Assembly: GCF_003031405.1 (NCBI RefSeq)
Contig: NZ_CP020469.1
Coordinates: forward strand, 2,232,001-2,296,000
From: Halomonas sp. 'Soap Lake #6'
Lineage (GTDB): Bacteria > Pseudomonadota > Gammaproteobacteria > Pseudomonadales > Halomonadaceae
DNA: 64,000 nt
Direction: 5' to 3'
Shown: in pieces, positions 1-11,812 of the stretch
Position numbering within the stretch: the stretch's first letter is position 1
Layout: each line of letters opens with the position of its first letter
Notes under the pieces: generated by a model
Told to the model about the DNA's origin: nothing
Seen by the model: only the letters and a program-made list of their open reading frames with translations
Databases searched by the model: none
Position numbers and translations under genes: made by a program

Positions 1-302
1 AGCCCGATATTATTTTAGTCTCAGCGGGCTTTGATCCACACTGGCACGATTTAGCACTCAATGTTTCTTACGAGGGCTTTGGGGCGCTGACAGGTTTCTT
101 ACAACAACTAGCCGAACAACACTGTGGAGGCCGTTTGGTTTTCGTTTTAGAGGGCGGCTATAACCTGGAATCGCTGGCTAACGGTACTAGAGCGGTGCTT
201 GCAGTACTCGCTGGTAATACCGTTCCCGTACCCGATACCTGTGGCATTGCGGAAGTCCAAGCGGCGGCTGACTTTCATCGCAGCGCGTTTCAAGCTATCT
301 AA
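1..302 (+). CDS. Histone deacetylase / acetoin-utilization family hydrolase, C-terminal part
   Basis: The reading frame is open from the window edge and ends in TAA at 300-302; the start lies outside the window. The visible ~99 residues include ILVSAGFDPHWHD, the conserved aspartate-containing segment of zinc-dependent class II histone-deacetylase-like amidohydrolases, and VFVLEGGYNLE, the conserved glycine-tyrosine loop near the active site of that family. In bacteria these enzymes deacetylate small amines or acetyl-lysine; the substrate cannot be told from this fragment. It converges on fadA, with a shared terminator hairpin between them. The family call is solid and the exact substrate is open. 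Confidence 0.85.
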   Translation, partial: PDIILVSAGFDPHWHDLALNVSYEGFGALTGFLQQLAEQHCGGRLVFVLEGGYNLESLANGTRAVLAVLAGNTVPVPDTCGIAEVQAAADFHRSAFQAI

Positions 303-344
303 CAGAACTGCCTTTAACAACACTGCATCTAATAGCGCTACAAT

Positions 345-373
345 AAAAAACGGCACCACGTGGGTGCCGTTTT
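345..373. terminator. Bidirectional rho-independent terminator
   Basis: Arms CGGCACC (351-357) and GGTGCCG (363-369) are flanked by an A-run before and a T-run after, so it can work on both strands. It sits between the convergent deacetylase-like gene and fadA. Confidence 0.85.
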
Positions 374-390
374 GTTAGTAAGCGCCGTGT

Positions 391-3767
<3,377 letters not shown>

Positions 3768-3822
3768 CCGCGCTCTCTCCACAAGTTCGGGCTGGCGCTT
3801 TGTATTGCACCCGCCACGCATT

Positions 3823-3838
3823 TCATACGGTCGTTTGA
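3823..3838. promoter_or_regulatory. Candidate PsrA-type operator upstream of fadBA (imperfect)
   Basis: On the plus strand it reads TCATAC, a 4-base spacer GGTC, then GTTTGA; the left arm differs by one base from a perfect match to the right arm. Spacing and sequence fit the PsrA pattern C/GAAAC-N2-4-GTTTG/C. It ends 56 bp before the fadB start. It is weaker than the sites at 31927 and 63044, so it is a candidate only. Confidence 0.45.
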
Positions 3839-4029
3839 TTGCGTAAGCTTGGTTGAGTTACTGAAGAACGTCAACCCCTTACTTTTGGCTAATACGCCCT
3901 AGCGGCTATGACTAACCACCGAAGGCTCCGTTCAGTAGAAAACAGTTCTCTTAAAAAGAGATGGGCCGTCATACATCGACTTTCACTTCAAACCCAACGA
4001 TGATGTTGTTTTATTGTGGGTTATTTTCC

Positions 4030-5184
4030 ATGAGCGACCTACTTACCCCTTCGCGTATTTCATCACTGCAAAAGCGCATTGAACGCTTAGTCGAGCGCCT
4101 TAAACCATGGAGCTGGATGTGGCCGCCAATGGCGTTTGCTGCTGGCCTGGGCAGTTTTTTCCTGGTTGACCGCCAACAATGGCTCGGTGTGGTATTAGCA
4201 CTTGGGCTGCTCTTCGCTTGGTTACTGCTAATATCTGAAGGCCTGATTAGTCGTTGGCTTGAGAGCCGAGGTCACCCCGCTCTGCCAAGGGGCGTTGCTA
4301 CGTTTATCGCCCAGATGATCCACCAAGAAACGCTTTTCTTTACCCTGCCGTTTATTTTGATCACTACCGTTTGGAATAGTGGCCAAACGCTATTTGCCGC
4401 ATTGATAGTGGGCATGGCGGCGCTATCAATTATAGACCCGCTCTACTACAAGCTAGCCGGGCGCTGGCGTAGTCTCTACTTTTTTTTCCATGCCCAGTGT
4501 GTTTTTTTAGTCATGCTGGTGATCTTACCAATCATGCTGCACCTCACCACGCGTCAAAGCCTACAGCTAGCGCTTGTATTAACCGTACTGGTTGCATTGC
4601 CTAGCTTTTGGCATTTACTGAAAAAGCGCTCGTTAACACGTTGGTGCCTATTTTTGGGATTAACAATAATACTGGCGTATGCCGCCTGGCTGGGCCGTAT
4701 TTGGGTACCGCCAGCAAGCTTATGGATGACCAGTAGTGCATTTTCACCTGCTTTCAACGTTCAACAACGAGAACCTCAGGGCTCTATTGCGCTCACCCCA
4801 CTGGCCCTACAAGCTAATGGTCTATACATCTATACCGCCATACGGGCTCCTCGCGGTTTAAGCGAAACGATTTACCATGCGTGGCACCACAACGGAACAC
4901 TGATGGATACCGTAGAGTTATCAATTCATGGTGGACGAGAGCAAGGCTACCGGGCGTGGAGTCACAAACGAAACTTTCCCGCAGCCCCCTCGGGAGAGTG
5001 GCGGGTCGACATCATGACCGATGGCGGTCAGCGGTTAGGCTTAATCCGCTTTACCGTGTCGGACGACCCCAGTAAGGCCTCAATTGCCGACAGCACCATT
5101 AGCCCCAGCGGGCTAAGCGGACTCAATTTACGCCGATTTATTCCTGGTAGAAACAGCGATACTGAGCCGTCAAGTAGTAACTGA
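4030..5184 (+). CDS. DUF5924 family integral membrane protein with C-terminal DUF2914-like domain
   Basis: About 384 residues from the chosen start (MSDLLTPSR). The first ~250 residues are strongly hydrophobic with roughly seven or eight membrane segments after a basic, helical N-terminus. The last ~130 residues are soluble and contain a beta-rich region (TAIRAPRGLSETIYHAWHH, then SGEWRVDIMTDGGQRLGLI) like DUF2914 domains. The biochemical role of this family is not known. The start at 4030 is chosen from family-like sequence; in-frame ATGs at 3961, 4000 and 4003 are possible and no strong ribosome site decides. It diverges from fadBA and is followed by the SlyA-type regulator on the same strand. 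Confidence 0.7.
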   Translation: MSDLLTPSRISSLQKRIERLVERLKPWSWMWPPMAFAAGLGSFFLVDRQQWLGVVLALGLLFAWLLLISEGLISRWLESRGHPALPRGVATFIAQMIHQETLFFTLPFILITTVWNSGQTLFAALIVGMAALSIIDPLYYKLAGRWRSLYFFFHAQCVFLVMLVILPIMLHLTTRQSLQLALVLTVLVALPSFWHLLKKRSLTRWCLFLGLTIILAYAAWLGRIWVPPASLWMTSSAFSPAFNVQQREPQGSIALTPLALQANGLYIYTAIRAPRGLSETIYHAWHHNGTLMDTVELSIHGGREQGYRAWSHKRNFPAAPSGEWRVDIMTDGGQRLGLIRFTVSDDPSKASIADSTISPSGLSGLNLRRFIPGRNSDTEPSSSN

Positions 5185-5259
5185 ATGTTAGAACACCTTG
5201 CATTCAGCGGTACAGCTAATGACAATTCGTTTACTCACACTTACTGGTAGCTAGATACT

Positions 5260-5712
5260 ATGGCTTCATCAATTGGTTTTCGAATTGCACGCTTGCCACA
5301 TTTGTGGCGCTCTATCATTGACCGTAGATTGGCCCCTCTGGGGTTAACACAAACCCGCTGGGTAACGCTCTACCACCTCTGGAAACTGGGAGAAGGCAAT
5401 CCCCAGTGCGACCTTGCCCGTGCTATTGGGGTCGAAGCCCCTTCACTAGTACGCACCCTTGGCCAACTGGAGGAGCAAGGCTTAGTCGAGCGTCGAGCCT
5501 GTGATAATGACCGCCGCAGCAAGCGTATCTACCTGACACCCGCGGCCATGCCTCTGCTAGAGCAAATAGATAGCGTGGTGCTCGAAGCGCGCAGACAGAT
5601 GATGGAAGGACTGAGCGAAGAGGAGCTCGACAAACTGGATAAGTGGCTTGGCGTAATCGAGGCTAACGGGTTAGCCATGCAAGCGCGGGACCAAGACAGC
5701 CCCAACGCCTGA
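5260..5712 (+). CDS. slyA: MarR/SlyA-family transcriptional regulator
   Basis: This 150-residue protein has the MarR winged-helix fold. An N-terminal dimerisation helix (FRIARLPHLWRSIIDRRL) is followed by a helix-turn-helix around residues 48-75 (CDLARAIGVEAPSLVRTLGQ) and the wing with the DxRxxR-like element DNDRRSKRIYLT near 81-93. The opening sequence and the ligand-pocket region resemble SlyA rather than classical MarR. SlyA proteins bind DNA as dimers and often antagonise nucleoid silencing. Its targets cannot be read from this window. It follows the DUF5924 gene by 75 bp. Confidence 0.85.
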   Translation: MASSIGFRIARLPHLWRSIIDRRLAPLGLTQTRWVTLYHLWKLGEGNPQCDLARAIGVEAPSLVRTLGQLEEQGLVERRACDNDRRSKRIYLTPAAMPLLEQIDSVVLEARRQMMEGLSEEELDKLDKWLGVIEANGLAMQARDQDSPNA

Positions 5713-5733
5713 AGGGTTAATCGCCGCGCCGCG

Positions 5734-5765
5734 TAGTTAAGATCTAGTTAAGATCTAGTTAAGAC
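5734..5765. repeat. 11-bp tandem repeat, about 2.9 copies
   Basis: The unit TAGTTAAGATC occurs at 5734-5744 and 5745-5755, and again with a one-base deletion at 5756-5765. It lies between the 3' ends of the convergent slyA and the membrane-anchored protein gene. Confidence 0.85.
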
Positions 5766-5769
5766 CGAG

Positions 5770-6321
5770 CTAAAAAAAGTGGCGCCCTACGTTTTGAGCG
5801 CCCAAAGGCTTAACAGGCCTATCTGACAACCCGCCGAGCGCACTTCTTAGCTGATTAAAATCACCCAGGTAAGTCGTAAAGCGCTCGGCGTTTTGGGACT
5901 CCCACCACCACAAGGTGAGCGAGTGGGGGGTGGATTCGATCACTAGCGCATCTTGAGGCAAACGCTCAAGTAGCGCCTTGAAAGGATCGGTGGCGTTATC
6001 AGGCAGCTCTCGTAGCGGCGCGATACGCCACCGCCACCCAGCATGGTAAAGCTCAAGCGCAGCACTGGCACTTTCTTCTCTTAGCAAAACAAACGTAGGC
6101 CCAGGCGCATCCTGTGGATAGTACCAGCGGTACGCAGGCATGGTACCCCTAAAATGGTGCAGCGGGGGTTTATCCATTTTAATTGCCACCCCTTGCTTCC
6201 GAGCACTTTCACGCAGAGCCATCTGCCGCTTCTGCTGGGGGCTTGGCCTAAGCCACATCACTGGCGTAATAACGAACATCAATATCAACACAATGATTAA
6301 CCATTCCATCCTGTCTCTCAC
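5770..6321 (-). CDS. Membrane-anchored protein of unknown function
   Basis: About 183 residues. The N-terminus carries one strongly hydrophobic segment (WLIIVLILMFVITPVMWL, residues 7-24), followed by a basic stretch (RPSPQQKRQMALRESARKQG). The remaining ~140 residues are soluble and tryptophan-rich (YRWYYPQ, WRWRIAP, LTLWWWES). This looks like a single-span inner-membrane anchor with a cytoplasmic domain. I do not recognise a characterised family. A second in-frame ATG four codons in (6309) is an equally possible start. It is convergent with slyA and divergent from uspA. Confidence 0.65.
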   Translation of the reverse strand: MRDRMEWLIIVLILMFVITPVMWLRPSPQQKRQMALRESARKQGVAIKMDKPPLHHFRGTMPAYRWYYPQDAPGPTFVLLREESASAALELYHAGWRWRIAPLRELPDNATDPFKALLERLPQDALVIESTPHSLTLWWWESQNAERFTTYLGDFNQLRSALGGLSDRPVKPLGAQNVGRHFF

Positions 6322-6456
6322 CCTATTCCGGACAAACTGCGTTAGCTACTTGAAAAAACCATGATATAGATCGTTGTTAAGGTAGCGCGTAAAGCCTAAA
6401 GTAAAGGGCATATAACAAAGCTTCTTCTTTGTTAATCATCACTGGGGAGAAAAGCC

Positions 6457-6909
6457 ATGAGCTATCACCACATTCTGGTAGCCGTTGACTTGACGAAGGA
6501 CTCGCACAAGATCTTAGAGCGTGCGGTTGCCATCGCCGAACGTAATAACGGCGCCAAGCTATCTATTATGCATACACTTGAACCGTTAGGATTTGCCTAC
6601 GGCGGCGATATCCCTATGGACCTTACCAGCATCCAAGATCAGCTAGACGACCACGCTAAGAAGCGCCTTGCTGAGATTGCAGCCCCCCATATTGCACAAA
6701 CCGACCAGCACGTTTTAGTAGGCATGCCAGACACTGAAATACACCGGTTTGCAGAAGAGCATAATGTTGATTTGATCGTGGTGGGTTCCCACGGCCGTCA
6801 CGGCTTTGCCCTGCTGCTTGGCTCTACGTCTACCGGCGTTTTACACGGTGCCCAATGCGATGTCCTGGCGGTACGAGTAGGCAAAAAAGGCGAAAAAAGC
6901 GACGAGTGA
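6457..6909 (+). CDS. uspA: Universal stress protein (UspA family)
   Basis: This 150-residue single-domain Usp protein starts with the family's YHHILVAVDLT strand and ends with the nucleotide-binding signature GSHGRHGF...GSTSTGVL (G-2X-G-9X-G-S/T), which is intact, so ATP binding is likely. Usp proteins support survival in growth arrest and other stresses; the partner is not apparent. GGGGAGAAAAGCC before the ATG is a good ribosome site. It is a single-gene unit followed by a hairpin. Confidence 0.9.
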   Translation: MSYHHILVAVDLTKDSHKILERAVAIAERNNGAKLSIMHTLEPLGFAYGGDIPMDLTSIQDQLDDHAKKRLAEIAAPHIAQTDQHVLVGMPDTEIHRFAEEHNVDLIVVGSHGRHGFALLLGSTSTGVLHGAQCDVLAVRVGKKGEKSDE

Positions 6910-6943
6910 TCTTTTAACGCCTGATCGTTAATAAAGCATAAGC

Positions 6944-6968
6944 AGGCGCCCGCTAAGGGCGCCTTTGG
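6944..6968. terminator. Hairpin between uspA and uup
   Basis: Perfect 8-bp stem AGGCGCCC / GGGCGCCT (6944-6951 and 6957-6964) with a 5-base loop, followed by only a short T stretch. It lies between convergent uspA and uup and may serve both. Confidence 0.6.
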
Positions 6969-6977
6969 CGTGGGCAG

Positions 6978-8894
6978 TTATTCGCCGTTAGCCATCGCCT
7001 CCAGTTCCATCCAGCGCTCCATGGCAATTTCCAGCCCTTGCTGAACACCTTCTAACTGCTGCAGCTTCGCTGTCACCCTAGTGGCCTCTTGCTGATAAAA
7101 AGCAGGGTCACCTATCTCTTGCTCTAGCGCCTCAATCTCGCTTTCTAGCCGCTCTATTTCACCTGGCAACGCATCTAATTCACGCTGCAGCTTGTAGGAG
7201 AGCTTAACGGTTTTCTTAATGGGTTCAGCCGGAGGTTCAGGCTTTTTGTCCACCGCTATGCTAGTCGGTTCAGTTTGCTGACGCGCAGCCCCTTCCCAAG
7301 GTGCTGGTGGCAACTTGCCGCCTTGGCGAATCCAGTCAGTGTAGCCACCTACATACTCACGCACACAACCTTCTCCTTCGAAGGCCAGCATACTGGTGAC
7401 AACGTTATCCATAAACGTTCGGTCGTGGGAAACCAGCAGTAGCGTGCCATCGAAGTCCAGCAGCAGTTCTTCAAGCAGCTCCAGGGTTTCCATATCTAAA
7501 TCATTGGTCGGCTCATCCAACACCAGTACATTGGCAGGCTGGGTAAACAGCTTGGCTAGCAGTAGCCGGTTGGATTCACCACCAGAAAGCGCTTTTACCG
7601 GCTGGCGTACGCGGTCTGGAGTGAACAGGAAATCCTGAAGATAACTCATCACATGGCGATCTTTACCACCAACGCTGACGCGATCACTGCCTTGGGCCAC
7701 GTTATCGTAGACAGTTTTTTCCAGCTCCAGGCCAGCACGCAGCTGATCGAAGTAAGCTACCTTCAAATTGGTACCTAGCTGAACACTACCTTCAGTTGGC
7801 GCAAGCTCGCCAAGCAAGATTTTCAGCAGCGTGGTTTTACCTGCACCGTTGCGACCAAGGAAGCCAATACGGTCACCGCGCATCACTTCAAGATTCACGT
7901 CACGTAGAATGACCTCATCTCCGAAGCGCTGAGTCACGCCTTTAAGCTCGACTACCCGCTTGCCAGTACGCTCGCCGCTATCTACGGTGAGATTGGCTGT
8001 GCCTTGGCGCTCACGGCGCTGGCTACGCTCCACGCGCATCTGCTCAAGCTCCCGCACACGACCTTCGTTACGGGTACGCCGCGCCTTCACACCTTGACGA
8101 ATCCAGACCTCTTCCTGGGCCAGCTTCTTGTCAAAAAGCGCATGCTCACGGGCTTCTACTTCCAGCTCGTGTTGCTTGCGTTCTTGATACTCGGCGTAGT
8201 TCCCAGGGTATCGACCCAGTTTTCCTCGGTCTAATTCAAGAATATTGGTCGCCAGCTTTGATAAGAATGCGCGGTCGTGGGTAATCAACAATACCGCGCC
8301 ATTGAACGCTAGCAGTTGCTCCTCCAACCACGCAATAGTGTCTAAGTCCAGGTGGTTAGTGGGCTCGTCAAGGAGCAGTAGATCAGGTTCTGACACCAAC
8401 GCACGCGCCAATGCGACGCGGCGACGCCAACCACCGGAAAGTGCATTCATTTCCGCTTCAGGCGGCAGCCCTAAACGGGTGAGGACAACATCGATTCGCT
8501 GATGGAACGACCAGCCATCGATGGCTTCGATGCGCGTTTGTAGCGTCGCCATTCGCTGCATGTTAGGGTCTGGATCGTTAATCAAATGTTGATATTCAGA
8601 CAGCAGCTCACCTGCTTCTGGTAGGCCCTGGGCAACCATATCAAAAATGGTCATACCTGAGGATTCTGGCAATTCCTGGGCCAGCACGCCGATTTTTAAT
8701 CCTGGCGCACGCCAAATTGAGCCATCATCGGCTTGAATATCGCCTACCACCAGCTTTAATAGCGTTGATTTACCGGTGCCGTTGCGCCCGACCAGCGCCA
8801 GCCGTTCGCCTTTTTCAACCGTGAGGTCGGCGCGGTTAAGCAGTACTTGGGTGCCATAGGCGAGTTGCAGCTGTTCGAGTCGTAACAAGGTCAC
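6978..8894 (-). CDS. uup: ABC-F family ATPase Uup
   Basis: This soluble protein has two ABC domains and no membrane segment. Walker A motifs are GRNGTGKST (about residues 36-44) and GRNGAGKTT (about 350), and the signatures are LSGGWRRR and LSGGESNR. A charged C-terminal coiled coil follows the second domain (LERLESEIEALEQEIG), as in Uup. ABC-F proteins act on the ribosome, and Uup is also linked to precise excision of transposons and to branched DNA. The start is the GTG at 8894: a perfect AGGAGG lies seven bases upstream, and this gives 638 residues, the usual Uup length. The frame runs open to 8939 but that start has no such site. Confidence 0.9.
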   Translation of the reverse strand: MTLLRLEQLQLAYGTQVLLNRADLTVEKGERLALVGRNGTGKSTLLKLVVGDIQADDGSIWRAPGLKIGVLAQELPESSGMTIFDMVAQGLPEAGELLSEYQHLINDPDPNMQRMATLQTRIEAIDGWSFHQRIDVVLTRLGLPPEAEMNALSGGWRRRVALARALVSEPDLLLLDEPTNHLDLDTIAWLEEQLLAFNGAVLLITHDRAFLSKLATNILELDRGKLGRYPGNYAEYQERKQHELEVEAREHALFDKKLAQEEVWIRQGVKARRTRNEGRVRELEQMRVERSQRRERQGTANLTVDSGERTGKRVVELKGVTQRFGDEVILRDVNLEVMRGDRIGFLGRNGAGKTTLLKILLGELAPTEGSVQLGTNLKVAYFDQLRAGLELEKTVYDNVAQGSDRVSVGGKDRHVMSYLQDFLFTPDRVRQPVKALSGGESNRLLLAKLFTQPANVLVLDEPTNDLDMETLELLEELLLDFDGTLLLVSHDRTFMDNVVTSMLAFEGEGCVREYVGGYTDWIRQGGKLPPAPWEGAARQQTEPTSIAVDKKPEPPAEPIKKTVKLSYKLQRELDALPGEIERLESEIEALEQEIGDPAFYQQEATRVTAKLQQLEGVQQGLEIAMERWMELEAMANGE

Positions 8895-9049
8895 GCAGTG
8901 TCCTCCTTCGTCGTGAGGCGCACAGTGTAACGCATGCACTGCACAAGAGGGGCAACCTTAATAGAGGCCTGCGCCACATCGTGCTAACGTCATAGGATAA
9001 TTCGATAAACATTATGTAGCGTCTGGGACGTTATGGGGGCAGGTGTGCT

Positions 9050-10063
9050 GTGACCGTGACTGTTTCAATGCACTTCGTAAACGAGCTGTTGTGTGGCTTA
9101 TCTGATAACGCTCAATCGCATAATCGCTACCTGGAGCAGGCGGGCATTTCTCCCTTTTTGCTTAGCGCGCCCAACGGTCGGGTTACCGTTGAACAGTTTG
9201 CCGAGCTTTATCGGCTTATTGCGCTGGAGATAGATGACGAAACGCCACGCTTTTTTTCACGCCCGCTGCGCTGCGGAACCTTAAAGCTACTCTGCTTAAG
9301 CTTGCTTGATGCTCCCACTTTGCACGTTGCCCTACACCGCTATACGCAGTTTTTCAGGATAATTCTGGACGACTTTAGCTACGCTTTTTCTGTCAGTGAT
9401 GGCGTGGCACGTATGGCACTGGTTGAGCATGCCCCGCTGCCTGGCAGCCGCATTCTCATTCACGAACTGATGCTAAAACTGTTTCACGGCATTGCATCAT
9501 GGATGATTGCTCGCAAAATACCGCCGGTACTAATGGAGTGTAATTACGCACCACCCTCTTATAATGCTGACTACCTCTATTTTTACCCAGGCAAGGTACT
9601 CTTTAACCAGCCACAAACAGCAATGTCGTTTGATCAATCATTATTGAATCACCCTATTCGCCAAACTAAGCAGCATTTAGGTGCGTTTTTACAACGCGCA
9701 CCTGCTGACTGGTTTTATGTCTCGTTTGAGGAACAGCTTTTAACCCACCGGGTACGCGAGCACTTAAGGCGCCATTTACCTGCAGCTGCAAGCGTTTCCC
9801 ATGTTGCCGATGCACTGCATATGTCAGTTCGCACACTGTCCCGCCGCTTAAGCCAAGAAGGTACGCATTTCCAAGCGGTGAAAGATGAGTTTCGGCGTGA
9901 TTATGCGGTGCAAGCATTAACCCGCAGCGCTCAACCACTGGCCTCTATTGCCGACACGCTCGGCTTTGAAGACTTAGCCTGTTTTAGCCGAGCATTTAAA
10001 CAGTGGACAGGAAACTCGCCCGCCGCCTATCGCAAAGCGCGTACGGCGGGCGCTAGGAGATAG
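9050..10063 (+). CDS. AraC-family transcriptional regulator
   Basis: About 337 residues. The N-terminal ~200 residues match the arabinose-binding-like domain found in OruR/ArgR-type AraC regulators. The C-terminal ~100 residues carry two helix-turn-helix units (SVSHVADALHMSVRTLSRRL, then ASIADTLGFEDLACFSRAFK) and the family ending WTGNSPAAYRK. The start is uncertain between GTG at 9050, GTG at 9056 and ATG at 9068. It ends three bases before the stop of the convergent acyl-CoA ligase gene. Its position next to a ligase/thiolase/dehydrogenase cassette suggests it senses that pathway's substrate or CoA ester; this is inference. Confidence 0.85.
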   Translation: MTVTVSMHFVNELLCGLSDNAQSHNRYLEQAGISPFLLSAPNGRVTVEQFAELYRLIALEIDDETPRFFSRPLRCGTLKLLCLSLLDAPTLHVALHRYTQFFRIILDDFSYAFSVSDGVARMALVEHAPLPGSRILIHELMLKLFHGIASWMIARKIPPVLMECNYAPPSYNADYLYFYPGKVLFNQPQTAMSFDQSLLNHPIRQTKQHLGAFLQRAPADWFYVSFEEQLLTHRVREHLRRHLPAAASVSHVADALHMSVRTLSRRLSQEGTHFQAVKDEFRRDYAVQALTRSAQPLASIADTLGFEDLACFSRAFKQWTGNSPAAYRKARTAGARR

Positions 10064-10066
10064 CCG

Positions 10067-11719
10067 CTATATCTCAGTACGGATACGCTTTTTATCTAAC
10101 TTACCCACGCTGGTTTTAGGGATTTCATCAACCATCCGAATTAGTGATGGGATCCCCCAGCGGTTGATAGCGCCCAGCTTGACGAATTGCTCCATGAATG
10201 CCTGTACATCCTCTGCCGTGGGTGGGTTGCCCAGATCACTGGGCACTACCAGCGCTGCAGGCCGTTCGCCCCATTTATCATCCGCAATCCCTATCACGGC
10301 TACTTCAGCGACGCCTGGACACTGGCTGATGTAACTTTCCAACTCAAGCGATGAGAGCCACTCTCCCCCGGTTTTAATAACATCTTTGATGCGATCACTA
10401 ATGGCCAAGAAGCCATGCTCATCAATGGAACCTACATCACCGGTGTGTAGCCAACCGTCGCGCCATAACTCTTCGCTACGCTGTTCTTCTTTATAATAAG
10501 CCTGGGTAAGCCAAGGCGCTTGAGCGCGTACTTCACCAACACTTTTACCGTCATGAGGTAGTGGCTTGCCATCGGCATCTACTACTTGCAGCTTCACCAA
10601 CGGCACCGGCAACCCTGCCTTACAACGCCAAGGAAGCTGGGTATCGAAATCCGCTTCCCCAACATCCAGCGGTAGAATATCCGCCGTTAGTAGCGGGCAA
10701 GTTTCCGACATGCCGTAAGCGCTTCGGGTATCAATCCCCAGCGACCAAGCACGACTGACCAGCGCCTGGGTAAGCGCACTCCCACCTACCAGCACCTTCC
10801 AACCGTTTAGATCCACTTGCTTTGAAGCAACGGCGTCGGCACTTACCACCATATTTAGTAGCGTAGGGACACAGTGGGAAAAGTCGACCTTTTCACTTAC
10901 CAAAAGCTTGATCAACATTTCTGGCTCGTAACGGCCAGGATAGACTTGGGTAGCCCCCATAAGCGTTGCAGTATAGGGCACTCCCCAGGCATGCACATGG
11001 AACATCGGTGTGATGGGCATGTACACCTTATCGCGATTGAGCAGCTCACAACCCGGCGCTTGAAAAGTGCTGGCTTCGCCCAGGGTATGTAGCACCAACT
11101 GCCGATGGGTAAAAAACACGCCTTTCGGATTGCCGGTGGTGCCTGTGGTGTAAAACAGCGTTGCGACAGCATTTTCATCAAATGTGGGAAAATCGTAATG
11201 ACTAGGCTGCTCACTTAATAACGCTTCAAATTCTCCAACCAAAGGTAGAGAGGTACTGACATTTTTAGCGTCTTCCTGGCACAACAAGTAGCCGCGTATG
11301 TTGGGTAATTTGTCTGCTAGTGGCTCAAGCAGTGGCACAAAATCTTCATGTACCAACACAAACACATCCTCAGCGTGCTCCATTGTGTACAGAATCTGCT
11401 CAGGCGCCAGACGCACATTCACCGTGTGCAGCACAGCGCCAATCATAGGAATAGCAAAAAAGCACTCAAGATAACGGTGGCTGTCCCAATCCAGCATAGC
11501 GACAACATCCCCTGCTTTCACCCCCAGGGCAGCCAGAGTATGGGCAAGTTGATGGACTCGTTCACGAAAATGCCGATAGTCATGACGACATTGATCGCGG
11601 TACACGATCTGATTTTTTCCCGCCATGCGAACGCCTGATTCCAGTAGGTCACCGATTAATAGGGGTGAGCTGGCCGCTGAAGGCGTTGGAGGAAGAATCT
11701 TTGGTGTTATCGTCGACAT
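10067..11719 (-). CDS. Fatty-acid--CoA ligase, AlkK-like (medium/long-chain acyl-CoA synthetase)
   Basis: This 550-residue AMP-forming ligase has the P-loop YTTGTTGNPKG (about 190-200), the A5-type motif AYGMSETCPLL, the hinge motif DRIKDVIKTGGEW and the C-terminal catalytic lysine in KTSVGKLDKKR. It activates a carboxylic acid to its CoA thioester. The overall sequence is closest in character to AlkK-type medium-chain ligases. AAGGTG lies eight bases before the ATG. It is the last gene of the minus-strand cassette, 93 bp after the thiolase; that gap holds a 12-bp tandem repeat. The substrate is not determined. Confidence 0.85.
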   Translation of the reverse strand: MSTITPKILPPTPSAASSPLLIGDLLESGVRMAGKNQIVYRDQCRHDYRHFRERVHQLAHTLAALGVKAGDVVAMLDWDSHRYLECFFAIPMIGAVLHTVNVRLAPEQILYTMEHAEDVFVLVHEDFVPLLEPLADKLPNIRGYLLCQEDAKNVSTSLPLVGEFEALLSEQPSHYDFPTFDENAVATLFYTTGTTGNPKGVFFTHRQLVLHTLGEASTFQAPGCELLNRDKVYMPITPMFHVHAWGVPYTATLMGATQVYPGRYEPEMLIKLLVSEKVDFSHCVPTLLNMVVSADAVASKQVDLNGWKVLVGGSALTQALVSRAWSLGIDTRSAYGMSETCPLLTADILPLDVGEADFDTQLPWRCKAGLPVPLVKLQVVDADGKPLPHDGKSVGEVRAQAPWLTQAYYKEEQRSEELWRDGWLHTGDVGSIDEHGFLAISDRIKDVIKTGGEWLSSLELESYISQCPGVAEVAVIGIADDKWGERPAALVVPSDLGNPPTAEDVQAFMEQFVKLGAINRWGIPSLIRMVDEIPKTSVGKLDKKRIRTEI

Positions 11720-11770
11720 ACAAGTACACCTTTTGATTATTGTTGGCAGAATTAACGAATTAGAGAGACG

Positions 11771-11806
11771 GTGTTCTCAAACGTGTTCTCAAACGTGCTC
11801 TCAAAC
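11771..11806. repeat. 12-bp tandem repeat, three copies
   Basis: GTGTTCTCAAAC occurs at 11771-11782 and 11783-11794, then GTGCTCTCAAAC at 11795-11806. It sits between the thiolase stop and the ligase start. Confidence 0.9.
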
Positions 11807-11812
11807 ATAGTG